Shown here: positions 10,962 through 21,451 of the stretch, piece by piece
Layout of the letters: the number at the start of each line of letters is the position of its first letter
Numbering within the stretch: the first letter of the stretch is position 1
From: Metallyticus violacea
Taxonomy: Eukaryota > Arthropoda > Insecta > Mantodea > Metallyticidae
DNA: 64,000 nt
Direction: 5' to 3'
Assembly: GCA_030762175.1 (NCBI GenBank)
Contig: CM060843.1
Coordinates: 117,792,869 to 117,856,868 of the forward strand
Program-made: the position numbers and the translations under genes
The notes under the pieces: model-generated
What the model was told of the DNA's origin: nothing
Seen by the model: the letters and a program-made list of their open reading frames with translations, nothing else
Databases searched by the model: none

Positions 10962-11640
10962 TAGCCGTCCACTCTCTACCCGCAGCTGCCTCGTGGCAAT
11001 ACTGACTTTCTAGGTTTGAGGCTGCTCACCGAAAGAGATGCTGCCATTTTACGGCCCATTTCTTTTAGCTCTACCCTGCTTCCTACTCGGCCATTTATCC
11101 CCAGGTTATCAAATCTTCATTCTACTTTCTACTTTCCGGCTTTATGTTGAAAGAGGAATTCCGCTCTTGTCCGACTCTGTCGGGTTATGATCCAGTTCCC
11201 CGAAAATGTCTGCTGTCTCTAAGAATTGCCTGTTTCCACTTATAAGAATGCAATTACACACTATAGGTCATCTGATATATTTCCTGCCCTTCTACCTCTG
11301 CTGACCCTATGCATACGTTCTCTTTCACACCTGAGTTCGATCCCAATCTGGGCCGTAATCTGCATCACTCCAGTTTTCTCTGCTCTCCTCTGACATTCCA
11401 TAGTTAGCAATATAGTTTCCAGTAGCTATTGTTCAAATAATCCAATTTTGCCTTCAAATACTCACATCTAGCCTCTAACTGCTTACAACGTGCTTCTGAA
11501 CTCTGGATAGATTCTACCACCTTGTTAGTAATGTACTCGTATTTATCCTCATCCTGGCAGACTTTGCTGTTCATTCAACAGCTTTTTCACTTTCAACATG
11601 CTCGTACGAAACGCTCCAGAGACAACACAAAAAGCACTGC

Positions 11641-12240
11641 TTAAGCAAGACCCTCGTAGGTTATGTTAAGTTTTAGCGATTTCGTGGCAGTTTCCTGCTC
11701 TAATAACTGTGTGACCTTTACGCTACCACTGCTCGAAGCTATTAAATGAAGTTAAACAGGACGTTGCTATGGCAATTACCGTGACTGTTATATGGTAAGA
11801 GTATTCCTCGTATTAACATTTGGTTTTTAAAATACGTATTCCATTCAACCGCCCCATGGGTTCAGCATTTAGTACCTTGTAATGCACAGTTAAAAATAAG
11901 ACACAAGACGTATAATAACACAGCTGTTAGTTTTGTTCTCTACACCCCCTACTCGTTTTTCAGCCGAATTAACTCACCATTTGCATCTCGTCCTTTCAGT
12001 TCATCTCTTGCCTTGCGATACGATAGCGGATTAAGGTAGATACGTTCCCCTCTATACTACTATCTTTCTAGGATGCTCCTAAATTCAATACTCAAATACT
12101 AAATTTCTAAGAATTATAGAAGTGACGGAAATAAAGGTTTTGTTACATAGCTACGATTCTAAAATTTATTATGTGTTTAACATGTGAAGTACAGGTTGAA
12201 AAAATACTTAAGCCTTAATACAAAATAAAACAATTACAAT
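11641..12240. other. unassigned DNA
   Basis: There is no recognisable feature between the 5' side of the minus-strand LINE and the transposase remnant at 12.3 kb. Confidence 0.4.
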
Positions 12241-12289
12241 TCAATATTTTACAAAAAGTAATCAAAATTGTTGTCCCCTGCTTCAATTC

Positions 12290-12470
12290 ACAGTTACTAT
12301 CTTACGTGTTAGAAGTCCCAGGCAGGTGGTACAGAATTAGCAGCAGCTTTGAAGTCGTTCTCTGATTCAATTGGCATTTCGTACACCAGATATAAAAATC
12401 AGGTGGGAGTGAGGTCGAGAAAATGAGCAGGCCAGACTGACTCAAACGCGGCAAAACTATTGCGTACGTC
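12290..12470 (-). pseudogene. mariner-like (IS630 group) transposase C-terminal fragment
   Basis: On the minus strand the sequence reads WPAHFLDLTPT, stop, FLYLVYEMPIESENDF, then VPPAWDF and HVR. This follows the insect transposase pattern WP.RSPDLTPLDFFLWG..K..VYE.P..SE.DL......TPG.F.RVR, which contains the last catalytic D (in PDL) and the C-terminal helices. The D is present as LDL. One in-frame stop and missing residues show decay. Only the tail is preserved; the rest of the element was not found upstream. Confidence 0.65.
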
Positions 12471-12479
12471 TAACAGCGC

Positions 12480-14707
12480 GTCTTGCAGGAACTGGTAGTT
12501 TTTGCCATGGAGAGGTTTAACTTACCACATAAATTGATTGGTTTAGACTACGATTGCTTGCTATTCTACATGATTGAAAAATGACATCTTTTTGATCCTC
12601 AATAAATCTGCAATTTCTAATTTTTTTTTTTTTTTCTTCGAAGACTGACTACTCACCTAATATTATCTTCAACTCTATGTTTACTTTATTTAACCGTTTG
12701 TTTTGGACTCTTGTATTTCCCTCAGAAGTATGAGATTGAATTTAGGGACATCTGTATTTTCAGGCCAGACATTAGCGCTCCTGGATCGAATGAGAATGCA
12801 TTGTCAGCCTGGCTGATGTTGTGAGTTTGCCTATCCGCGAAATTAACCGCTTCATAGGACGAAGGTTGTTTGTGATCTTGTGGTAGAGGTAACTCAACTA
12901 GGTGGTGCCCTTCTAGGGAGCCCTCTAGATCCACCAGAGGGTGCAGTGCCATCACATACATATGCACGCTTCCGGCTTCTCGCTTGACATTTACTGCGCT
13001 CTGACACAGCAGTAGTCCAGGACAAACAGAATCCAGGGTTCAGCGATCTTCCAAACTCGAATATCTTATTTTATAAAGTTGTCTGTAATACAACGTTACG
13101 TGACCACTTGCTGCATTCTATTATTTATTTTAATAAATGTCTTCCAAATATTGCAGAAAGCAAACCTTTTACCTAATTAGTTTTATTAACAAGGCAGTAC
13201 TGTTTAGACATGGCTGTATTGTGCAAGCAACTACGGATTGCAAAAGTGTTAACGGAGGTTTGTGTGCGTTCCGTTCTAATAAATTTTCAATTTGATTTCT
13301 ATTTACTGGTATGATTTATTGATCTCCTACTGAGTGTACATTCCTCAAGCGTAATGTCGAGTCTGATCGTAATGATTGTAATAAATATCTGTTATTGACG
13401 TCCTGATGTACCTAGATCCCAAGCTTTTTTCTTTTCTTCTTCTTCTGTTAACTTCACGGTTTAGCCATTTGCTTGTTCTGTCTTCATACTATATATATAG
13501 AGCGACTTAATGAACCATGAACCAACTTGGGGTGTTTCGTCTATGGCCGAGAGCGGCGTTCTTTACAATCTGCGGGCATCACTGAGTGGAGCTAACACAA
13601 AGATCCAATGGTTTCTTTAACTATTTTGAAAGATTTTTACTTTATGAAAGGAAGTGCTGAAGTCCATCACTCAATGCAGTTACTTTGTTTTTTTGCTGAC
13701 GGATGCTTCGTTTCAACTCTTTTAGGATATGTGGCTTGACTTGTACACGTATTTTTAAATGTACCCCAGTTGCAAGGGGTTAGACTGGGGGATCAAGGAG
13801 CCACACTTGCCCCATTTTGTTTATCTCTGGGGTAAATTAAAAAATATATACTCTACGATACCCGCAGATGGCAAAGAGCGGCGCTTACTCATAGTCATAT
13901 AGGCAAAACAACGCAAGTTGCTTTATCGAGTCGCTTCGTACGTATATTGCTCCAACATAATCAGAACATTGGCTATATATACACACAAAGAGAGATCTAC
14001 ATATTCAGGGTATTTCTTTTATGCTTCATGGCAGCTGGTCAATCAGAGTTACCTTCCAGTGAATGGAATATACTCGCAATTTTCCCGCAACAGATTCAAG
14101 TGCTCGCAATTACAATGATAATAAGAACGTACTTTATGAAAGATTCATTATTTGTATGCGCGCTGGCAGAGTTTGAAATAGCCAAAATGACATTCAATTC
14201 GGTCATTGTTTAAAGAATGTGTGAGTTGAGTGCAGTTGTCCTATAATTCTGAACGCATTTACTGTGCTCCATAAATGCGATTTTATCTTCATGCAGGAAA
14301 ATTTCGTGTACAAAATTTCTTTCATATGTGTCCCAGTATTTGCTATTTTGTGTCGAAACCTGACCAAGTAAACATAAAAAAAGCACGGATCAATTACTCG
14401 ATCATTAACGTTTTGCAAAATTCTATTACAAAATTAAGTATCGCATGGCAGCGGCAAATACAGACCTTGTCAGTTATAAGTTGCTAGAACGCCAAGTTCA
14501 GCTCATCAAATTTTGTTTCCTGCGCAAGCCATCGGAGGGATTTTTAAGGAGAATGTTCTAATCTCTCTCCAATTTCGTCTGGTTGTTCCTACAAGGGTAG
14601 GCAGGCTGATCTGTCTCGCTAATACAACGACCAGATCTTTTTCATTCTCAAGTATATGATCCGTTGTCTTCATTTTAACTCCTACATTAAATTTATATCC
14701 ATTTTTG

Positions 14708-14708
<1 letters not shown>
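12480..14708. other. unassigned DNA
   Basis: This holds an 81-codon minus-strand frame (12722-12967), two overlapping plus-strand frames (13918-14213) and frames on both strands around 14203-14487. None carries a recognisable motif. A run of about 15 T lies near 12621. No repeat matching elsewhere in the window was noticed. Confidence 0.4.

Positions 14709-14709
<1 letters not shown>

Positions 14710-14750
<41 letters not shown>
14710..14750. repeat. (TA)n microsatellite
   Basis: An uninterrupted TA dinucleotide run of about 41 bp. The flanks (ATTTTTGTAA and GTCTGGTTTA) show no duplication. The following 14751-15303 is AT-rich with no feature I can name. Confidence 0.95.
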
Positions 14751-14754
<4 letters not shown>

Positions 14755-15302
14755 GGTTTACCTTAGGCTCTGTTTTCTAACGATCGCCATTTATAATTAC
14801 TGTTTATTTTCTTATATTTATTTATGTTTGAGTTTTCATGTAAACCTTTTGCAAATTTATCAGTACAATTTTTTATGTTATCAACTATAACTTACTTCTA
14901 TTTACATAATTAAAATAAATGTCAATATATCTCAAATTAGTGCGTATTTGTAAATTTTGTTTCAATTCTTTATTATATTTACCAACTGTTGTAAAAGAGT
15001 ATTGACTGCCTCCCTTATTAAATCAATTTTATTGTACTATTAATGGAATTTATGCTTTTATTTCAGCCTTTTGTTTATAATGTGCACAAGCGGTAAATTA
15101 AACTAAGAAGGTATCTCTCTGTAAGTTTCACGATCTTCACAGTCCCCTTTGTAGAAGAAAGATGTGATCTACACTTTTGTTCACCATTTTTATGTTTTAC
15201 TCAAAAGTGTTTACTTCATTTCCTTTTTAAGTAATCCTGACTATGTTTATCTAATCTATATAGAGTTTCTTGTAATTCCTACATTGCTATCGGAATTATA
15301 AT

Positions 15303-15340
<38 letters not shown>

Positions 15341-15341
15341 T
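15303..15341. repeat. (ATT)n microsatellite
   Basis: A perfect trinucleotide run of about 13 units, ending at TTTCGTTT. Confidence 0.95.
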
Positions 15342-15604
15342 CGTTTTTACTACAAATTCCATTTCCTGCTTCTTTTTCTGTACATTATACTTTTTGTAAT
15401 TCCACCCACTTTTCCTTGTATATCCTTGAATGTTGCTTCATATTTTTCATATTTTTTCAAATGCTTAACCATTTCAAATTCAGCATTTTGTCGACACCTA
15501 ACTTTCTAATATAAACCACATAATTAACACAGGCTTAATGAGATCGTTCAGGAGTACAGTAAAGTTTCAAGTTTCTCGTATGGTCGTCCTACAGTTGGCG
15601 ATTT

Positions 15605-15866
15605 TTTTTTAATAATGTGTAACGCCCATTTTATTACAGTGTCATCATAGGTGATGACACTGATGAAATGATCAACTGGGAAAGGATATATACATATTAA
15701 AAGAAGTAAGCGTTCCATTCCAATGATTAGAGTACTTCCCCTGCATTTGCCATTTATGAGAACTGAGGAAAACCGGGAAAAAATTCCTCCAGGGAGGACG
15801 GGCCTGGTGGGAATAGAACCCCAGATCTTGCGCTCAAAAGCCCGCGCCTTAACGACCGGCGGTCTG
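15605..15866 (-). mobile_element. SINE-B copy, minus strand
   Basis: Read on the minus strand, the head gives CGCCGGTCGTTAAGGCGCGG (tRNA-like A-box region) and a B box corresponding to the RC of GGAATAGAACCCCAGATCTT. The body carries CCTCAGTTCTCATAAATGGC in place of the CAGTCCTCATAAATGGCAAA of the 56.9-kb copy. The tail ends in GTGTCATCACC...CATTATTAAAAAAAAA. It is diverged from the other copies, with a body change around 15690-15720 (ATATATACATATT). The frames across it are accidental. Confidence 0.85.
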
Positions 15867-16684
15867 TTGGCGATGAACTTGTTATTCAAAGAGAAGCATT
15901 TTCCAGCTCTCCCTTGTATACTTTTCTCCACCCCTTGGGATCATTAAATATGAGTTGCACGCTGTTGCGTCCTTGGAGCTATAAATGCCGTACGCAGCTT
16001 TGCGTGCCGCAGAAGTAAATGAGAAATCTTTAGGAGCGATTCTGAAAGGTGTGAGCATAGCGGCTGAAAGTTTTAATACTTTGTTGTGCGAAAGGAAGGC
16101 TTTTGTTTACAAATTATCAATGAAAATAATATCAAGCAGTTTATGTCAAACGAAAGCAGGAAGAATTCTCCTGGCTATGTTTTATTTAGCAACCGCGTGC
16201 TTTATTGTCTAAGGCGGGGTCTAAAAATGACGCTGCTGCATATGATTATAATTTTAAATTATTGTTATAATAATTTTAAAAACAGTAATATAACAAATCA
16301 TTTATATTAAGTGTTGTGGTTCCCGCATACAATTAAAACGTATATGAGAAACAACACCAACCATTTGCATTTACTTTTTTCAGTAAACAAACTAATAATA
16401 AAAGAAAGGGGGAAAAATCATACCTTACTATTTTCATATAGATCATGCGAATAATATTATTACTTTTAAAATGTGTTTTAAATTCCTATCCCCAACTGTT
16501 CAATTAATCTTCTACGATCAAAGGAAATACACCTCCTACCCATTTTAAAATACAGGAAGTTATTTTAGGCGGCATGCTCAGTTAAAAGCAGCTATCAATA
16601 ATGGAATACACACAATATTTGTTTTATTGAATGATGGGTACTGTGTTACATTTGTTAAAATAGGTTTACGCCTGCAGTCACATA
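15867..16684. other. unassigned DNA with one 75-codon frame
   Basis: A plus-strand frame at 15985-16212 (MPYAALRAAEVNEKSLGAIL...) lies in locally less AT-rich DNA. It has no motif I recognise and no clear splice context. The remainder up to the mariner element is AT-rich and featureless. Confidence 0.3.
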
Positions 16685-16686
16685 TA

Positions 16687-16713
16687 TGAGGGTAGGTCCA
16701 TAAGTTTCTGGCC
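16687..16713 (+). repeat. mariner left terminal inverted repeat
   Basis: This pairs with 17820-17846 in inverted orientation. The core GTAGGTCCATAAGTTTC is identical in both ends. The transposase binds these repeats and cuts at their outer edge. Confidence 0.93.
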
Positions 16714-16873
16714 TCGCCGATAAGGATTATCGCCTACACAAAATCCTTATCTGATGTCATACCTTATTTGTTAAGTAAACAATTGCAACTGTAACTTCCA
16801 CTTCGCTGTGTTCAGTTATTCAGATATAGTTGCATAAAGAAGGCTATGTGTAGAAGATTGTGATACGTTCAAA

Positions 16874-17764
16874 ATGCAGTATCGAGCTGTTATTAAGTTC
16901 TTCACACAAGAATCACTTACTACAAATGAAATTAAACAGCGATTGAACGGTGTGTTTGGGAAAGTATCCCACTCATATTTTACCGTAAAAGAATGAGTCA
17001 AACTTTTGAAAGCATTGAAGACGACGAGCGTGCAGGTCAGCTCTTGGAGGTGCTCACTCCTGGAAATATCACTCTTGTGGAAGGAGAAATTATGGAAGAG
17101 TGACGGATCAAAGTTACAGAAAGGGCAGCAAACCTGGGCCTTTCTAAAACAACAGTCCTTCTCTGCAGAAGAGAGAGAAGTTCTGCAAACAATTGTTACA
17201 GGAAATGAACTATTATCCTCTACTATGATCCCTTGCCCAAAAGAGAATCAATGGAGTGGCGTAAACCTGGCGAAGCACCGCCTCTAAAGGCCTACGTCAC
17301 TCAGTCAACCAAGAAGTTCATGGCCATAATCTTTTGAGATTGTGAAGGAATACTCTTCATTGACTTCAAGGACAGAAACATCACAGTAAATGGGGAGTAC
17401 TGTGCTGGCCTACTGCACAGACTACATGCTTCCATCAAGGAGAAAAGGCAAAGAAAGCTGAGTGGTGGTGTGCGGCATCTTCACGACAACGCGCCTTTGC
17501 ACACAGCTCTTGTTTGAAAGAAAGCTGTGAAGAAATGTAGCTTCAAGCAGATCAACCACCCGCCCTGCAACCCAGATCTAGCTCCCAATGACTTATTTCC
17601 TCTTCTCAAAACAGAAGAAGGACCTTCGAGGACGGAAATTTAAGTGTGACGAAGAATCGATGGATGCAGTTTATGCCCATTTTGCAGACAAGACTTCTGA
17701 CTATTTGGGGGGGGGGGTAAATGTTAATTCAAAGATGTGAGAATTATATTGCAATAAAGATTAA
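16874..17764 (+). pseudogene. mariner transposase relic
   Basis: Mariner transposases cut and paste the element through a DDD catalytic triad. The frame opens at ATG 16874 with MQYRAVIKFFTQESLTTNEI, then GVFGKVSHSYFTVKE and a stop (usually W), giving the N-terminal helix-turn-helix domain. It continues SFESIEDDERAG, corresponding to the conserved SIEDD.RSGRP linker. Further on IIF, stop, DCEGILFIDF holds the first catalytic D, HLHDNAPLHTA the second, and NHPPCNPDLAPNDLF the third. At least four stops and some frameshifts make it non-functional. The catalytic residues are still visible, so decay is moderate. The start was chosen because the whole helix-turn-helix follows it. Confidence 0.93.
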
Positions 17765-17819
17765 CTGTAGTGAAAAGTGAAGTATAGTTTTTGTCTTTAT
17801 CGTACCTAGAAAATGGTTA

Positions 17820-17846
17820 GGCCGGAAACTTATGGACCTACTCTCG
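17820..17846 (-). repeat. mariner right terminal inverted repeat
   Basis: Inverted copy of 16687-16713, differing at three positions and followed directly by a TA target dinucleotide. Confidence 0.93.
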
Positions 17847-17848
17847 TA

Positions 17849-20800
17849 TCTGACATTTTTTAATGAAATTTGCATTATTACAAATAGCTTCGCATCCTAA
17901 TTCTTCCAGTTGTTCCCCTTATGTTTTCTTTAAATTGCTATATAGTATGGGGATTATTCCTTCACCCTTTATTTTTTCCTGTATTTTAGTGGTAACATTT
18001 TAATACAAAACATTAAAATGTACTACAGTAACACAATTAAATTAAATGTCTGCTTACTGCAATAGGCAATAACACAGAAACAGAATAATTATTGCTCTCT
18101 TAACAGCAAACTGCTACTAACTTTGTACATTAGCTTGGGAAACTGTTATTATGACAGCGTAATCTTGTCCAGCTACGTACAAAGGTGAAAAATAACTCTC
18201 TGTTCAACATACTTAAATTTTACCTCAAAAAAGGCTATTTATGAAAACTTATTAAAAAGTTTAATTAAATTAAATTCATAATAATTACTACAAAATTACA
18301 TTTCTAAATTAATTTTCAGTATAACAGATGATCAAAAGATGGGGTTTCGACTTCATTGGAGGTAATGAGCTATGGGTGTTCTGTATTGTTGATACCAAAA
18401 TAAGGAACCTGTCTAATGTGCTGTCGTTTATTTTGGTTTTCCAAAGCACTCTTTTTTTCAAAATGCTTTTATTTCTGTATATCTATGAAAGTAAAGGATG
18501 TTAAATTTAGTTGCTCAAATCAGTATGTAAAACAGAAAAAACAAAAATCCATTGGTACTCAAACTGTAACCAGTGAGCAGGTTTCCTCCCTTATGTATCT
18601 TGGTCATTTTCTTCAATACCTTGCCGCTTGTAAGGCATCGAACTCATTAAAAATAAGCAAGCAGTGCCTTTGGCTCTCACATCCTTTAATACAATATTTG
18701 ACATTTTACAAATGGAAAGGAATGTTTGAGCCCTTTAATCTGATATTCGTATAATGAGTCGATCATACTTTGGGAGCAACCACTTTTAATTTTTGTTCAT
18801 ATTTGTATATGATATATGTATATTAAGGAAATTATTTGAGGATATCTCATGTTAATTCCTATGAAAGTTTGATAATTAAAAAAAAAGCTTGGAACATTAA
18901 TTTTCGCAGTGGGCATATTCTACTCAACAAATGAAATAGAAATAAAATTATGCATCTTTTAGAATATCGGTTTGTGGTTACTGCAATTAACATTTACATT
19001 AAATATCTGGGAAAACGCTAGATAGCCTTAGAATATAGCATTGTTTTAGAAAAGTTTTTTTTGTGGGTGTTAAGTTACTATGCTTTATTTGTAGTGCAGG
19101 GTACATTGATGAAGAATACCTTTTTAACGTAATATGTTTCATAATATCTGCCGCTAAAAGACTTACTTTGGGAAAGATTTCGCTATTGATTATAGTTTTT
19201 CTGAGTTCCAATGATAGATGGTTTTCACTGCACGGTCTTCTTGCAGTTCTTTACTCAGCGCTCTCGTTTTTATTAGAACTGAGGTAAAGGTTCATGATCA
19301 ATAAACTGTTCACGATCAAATAGACTTTAATAGATAAAAATGTACACTATATTTGTTCGTGTGCAGTAACACGGTTGTTCAGGATCGTTTCTAGCAGGCG
19401 CGTTATTACAGGCGCTTTATTATCGATTATTTTCAAAATTTAAAATATTTAAGCCCGTACTTTACAAATTCTTTTGAATTATTATATTCATTATCTCTAC
19501 CAATTTATTTGCAATGTATTTAATAGTTAACTATTACAACGATCTCCAGTTAAACCATTGGAGGTTTTTTTGGAGCCATGCCCCATAGTTTCAAAGTTAG
19601 TGTTTTATCCGATCAATTGCAGCAGGATATATTTTGTGATTCCAATTATTATTTTTATTTATTTTATGTACGATCATAGAAATAATTTGCCACCTATTAA
19701 ATTTCAGTCCATTCTAATTAAAATCTTCTAAACCAATTGTATGTTGGAGGTTTATGGCACTCTTCAAAATGGTATTATACGAGTATACGGAGAAACACTT
19801 TATCTGCAGTGTTTGAATCCAATTTTTCTTTTTTTTTGGAATCTGAGTTAATCTTTTTCGTATATTAAATTGCCCTTTAAGTGCATAGTTGAGCTTGCTT
19901 ATGGTAGATGCTCGTACATAAAAAAGAGAAATTAAAGACTTATTTGACTCTATAAATTCATCCACCTGTATTCCCTTTCGCTCAAATTTCCTTTAGGTGT
20001 AGAAAAATCTAAACGCCCATTAGTTTTGATAGCAACCTTTCCTTCTTTCATTCCTTTTGTTACAAAACTTTCGGAATCACAAAAGACTATGCTGCTAAAT
20101 CATTAACTTTATATAGCAACCGATAATTCTTTTATTTTGAGTATTTCACATAATTTTATGTTTCTCACACTTTTTAATATTCTACTATGGGGTACAGGTG
20201 CATCAAAAAGATTCTAACAAGAAAATAAAGCAATTCCGGACCGATATTCATATATGTTTTAATTTATATATGTGAGGAATATTTCCCCAAAATTTTGACA
20301 TATCTTTATGTTAGAGTCTTTATATTAAAAGGCGTTAGGCATTCAATTTTGTCTGGTACGCTTTAGCAATTTCTGAAGTTTTAGTACAATTTAGGGGCAA
20401 TAAACAACACTTTTATGAGCAGAAAATAGTATTGTTACTGAGGCTTTATTTTTCTTATTTACTTTTTTTAGTTTTTAGCCAAGGTTTTGCGATACTTTGT
20501 AAATAATAAAATACTTGAAGTATATATGAGGAGCCAGTCGTTTGATTTGTGATCATTACCAAGTACTCGTAAACTCTTTAACAATAGTTAATATGTTAAT
20601 GACTCATGTGTACTTTTAATGCATACAAATAAAGCAGATGGATGCATAATACATTTCTTTTTCTTCCACGATTGAGGACCATTTCAGTAGTTCAGGGGAT
20701 CATGAATTTCAAAGTAGGTTTTTACATTCCCTTAGCTTTTAACTGCATCGTATAACTTGGAGGCTTGCACCTATGTCAAAGAAATTACACTGAGGGATTG

Positions 20801-21175
20801 TGTAAGGAAGAAAGCAAATCGGCTAAACTTTGCTATGTATAACAAGCTTTCAGTTGTGTGCACCAACTGTTTTATTAAAAGCATTTTGGAAAGCAATGAC
20901 TGAATATGAGTAATTAGGTGTAAAAGAAATGCGCAAGCATCTATAAATAAATGTTCATTCATCTGAATGGTATCAGGTGAATGCTTACAGTTACAGAGCA
21001 AGCAGTATCGTTTTGATCTTGCTTTACGGGACATAGTGATCCCAGCAGTCAATATCTGTGCGTGTATCAAGCGGCTCACACAAGATCTTCTGTAATCCGG
21101 CGGGAGTCAATAGTTGCAGGCAATGCTAATGATAAGACATTTTATTTCCTTTTGCTTGTCTGCTCTTTGCTTCAT
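17849..21175. other. unassigned AT-rich DNA
   Basis: No element was recognised in this 3.3-kb stretch. A plus-strand frame at 18416-18754 contains KVKDVKFSCSNQYVKQKKQK followed by SIGTQTVTSEQ, a protein-like composition, but nothing else supports an exon. Frames at 19714-19965 and 20771-21079 on the minus strand carry no motif. Confidence 0.4.
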
Positions 21176-21451
21176 GTCGGTCCAGGTGGTATAGTGGTAA
21201 CCATATTTGCCTCCTAAACTCAAGATCGCGGGATCCCGGCCAGGACCGATGGATTTTTCGGGCGTAAAAATCATATCCTTCGGAAGGAAGTAAACCCGTG
21301 GGTCCCGTGTCGTACATTTACGGCACGATAAAGAACCTCAAGTCTGAATGAAGAGGTCCCGAGTAAAATTTGTCGGCCGTTTCTCGCCCTGGTTTGAATG
21401 GGACGCTGATGACCTGAGATATTAAAGACCGTCAAAAAATCAATCAAAAAA
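21176..21451 (+). mobile_element. SINE-A copy, plus strand
   Basis: The head GTCGGTCCAGGTGGTATAGT followed by GGTAACCATATTTGCC matches the 5' part of a Gly/Glu/Asp-type tRNA, with GGTGGTATAGTGGT as the A box. GATCGCGGGATCCCGGCCAG is a shortened B-box region. The body (GGCGTAAAAATCATATCC..., GGCACGATAAAGAACCTCAA, TTTGAATGGGACGCTGATGA) and the AT-rich tail with CAAAAAATC repeats match the three minus-strand copies. The flanks TTTGCTTCAT and TTTGTTCAT may be an imperfect target duplication. Confidence 0.9.

Larger units (their letters stand above)
8300..11640 (-). mobile_element. decayed LINE (ORF1-like, endonuclease, RT), minus strand
   Basis: Read on the minus strand from 11640 down, the region shows in order an ORF1-like stretch (11.6-11.0 kb), the start of an APE-type endonuclease (10.9-10.5 kb, CVIIALTETWL), a second endonuclease block (10.37-10.16 kb, MIVMGDFNARIG), a long poorly conserved linker, and an RT. 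The RT part near 9.2-8.7 kb includes FDTVRTNVLWKIM and, near 8930, PVLLYANNLLICSV, in the position of the catalytic Y/FADD box with both aspartates changed to asparagine. Near 8.5-8.4 kb a C-terminal block reads CGYFEDTIHCKI. All blocks lie in different frames with stops, so the copy is dead. I did not assign a clade. No poly(A) tail or duplication was found. Confidence 0.75.
16687..17846 (+). mobile_element. complete but dead mariner element, 1160 bp
   Basis: The left end reads TGAGGGTAGGTCCATAAGTT and continues TCTGGCC. The right end is the reverse complement of CGAGAGTAGGTCCATAAGTT plus TCCGGCC. The two therefore form terminal inverted repeats of about 27 bp with three mismatches. TA dinucleotides flank both ends (16685-16686 and 17847-17848), as expected for the TA target duplication of mariner elements. 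The length is a little under the usual 1.3 kb. Inside lies a transposase relic with frameshifts and stops. An 11-base G run near 17706 sits close to the 3' end of the relic. Confidence 0.95.

Noticed and set aside
10483..11013. 176-codon plus-strand frame as a gene
   Set aside because: It is antisense to the ORF1/endonuclease junction of the minus-strand LINE, whose motifs (IALTETWL, then GDFNARIG further on) lie in order on the other strand.
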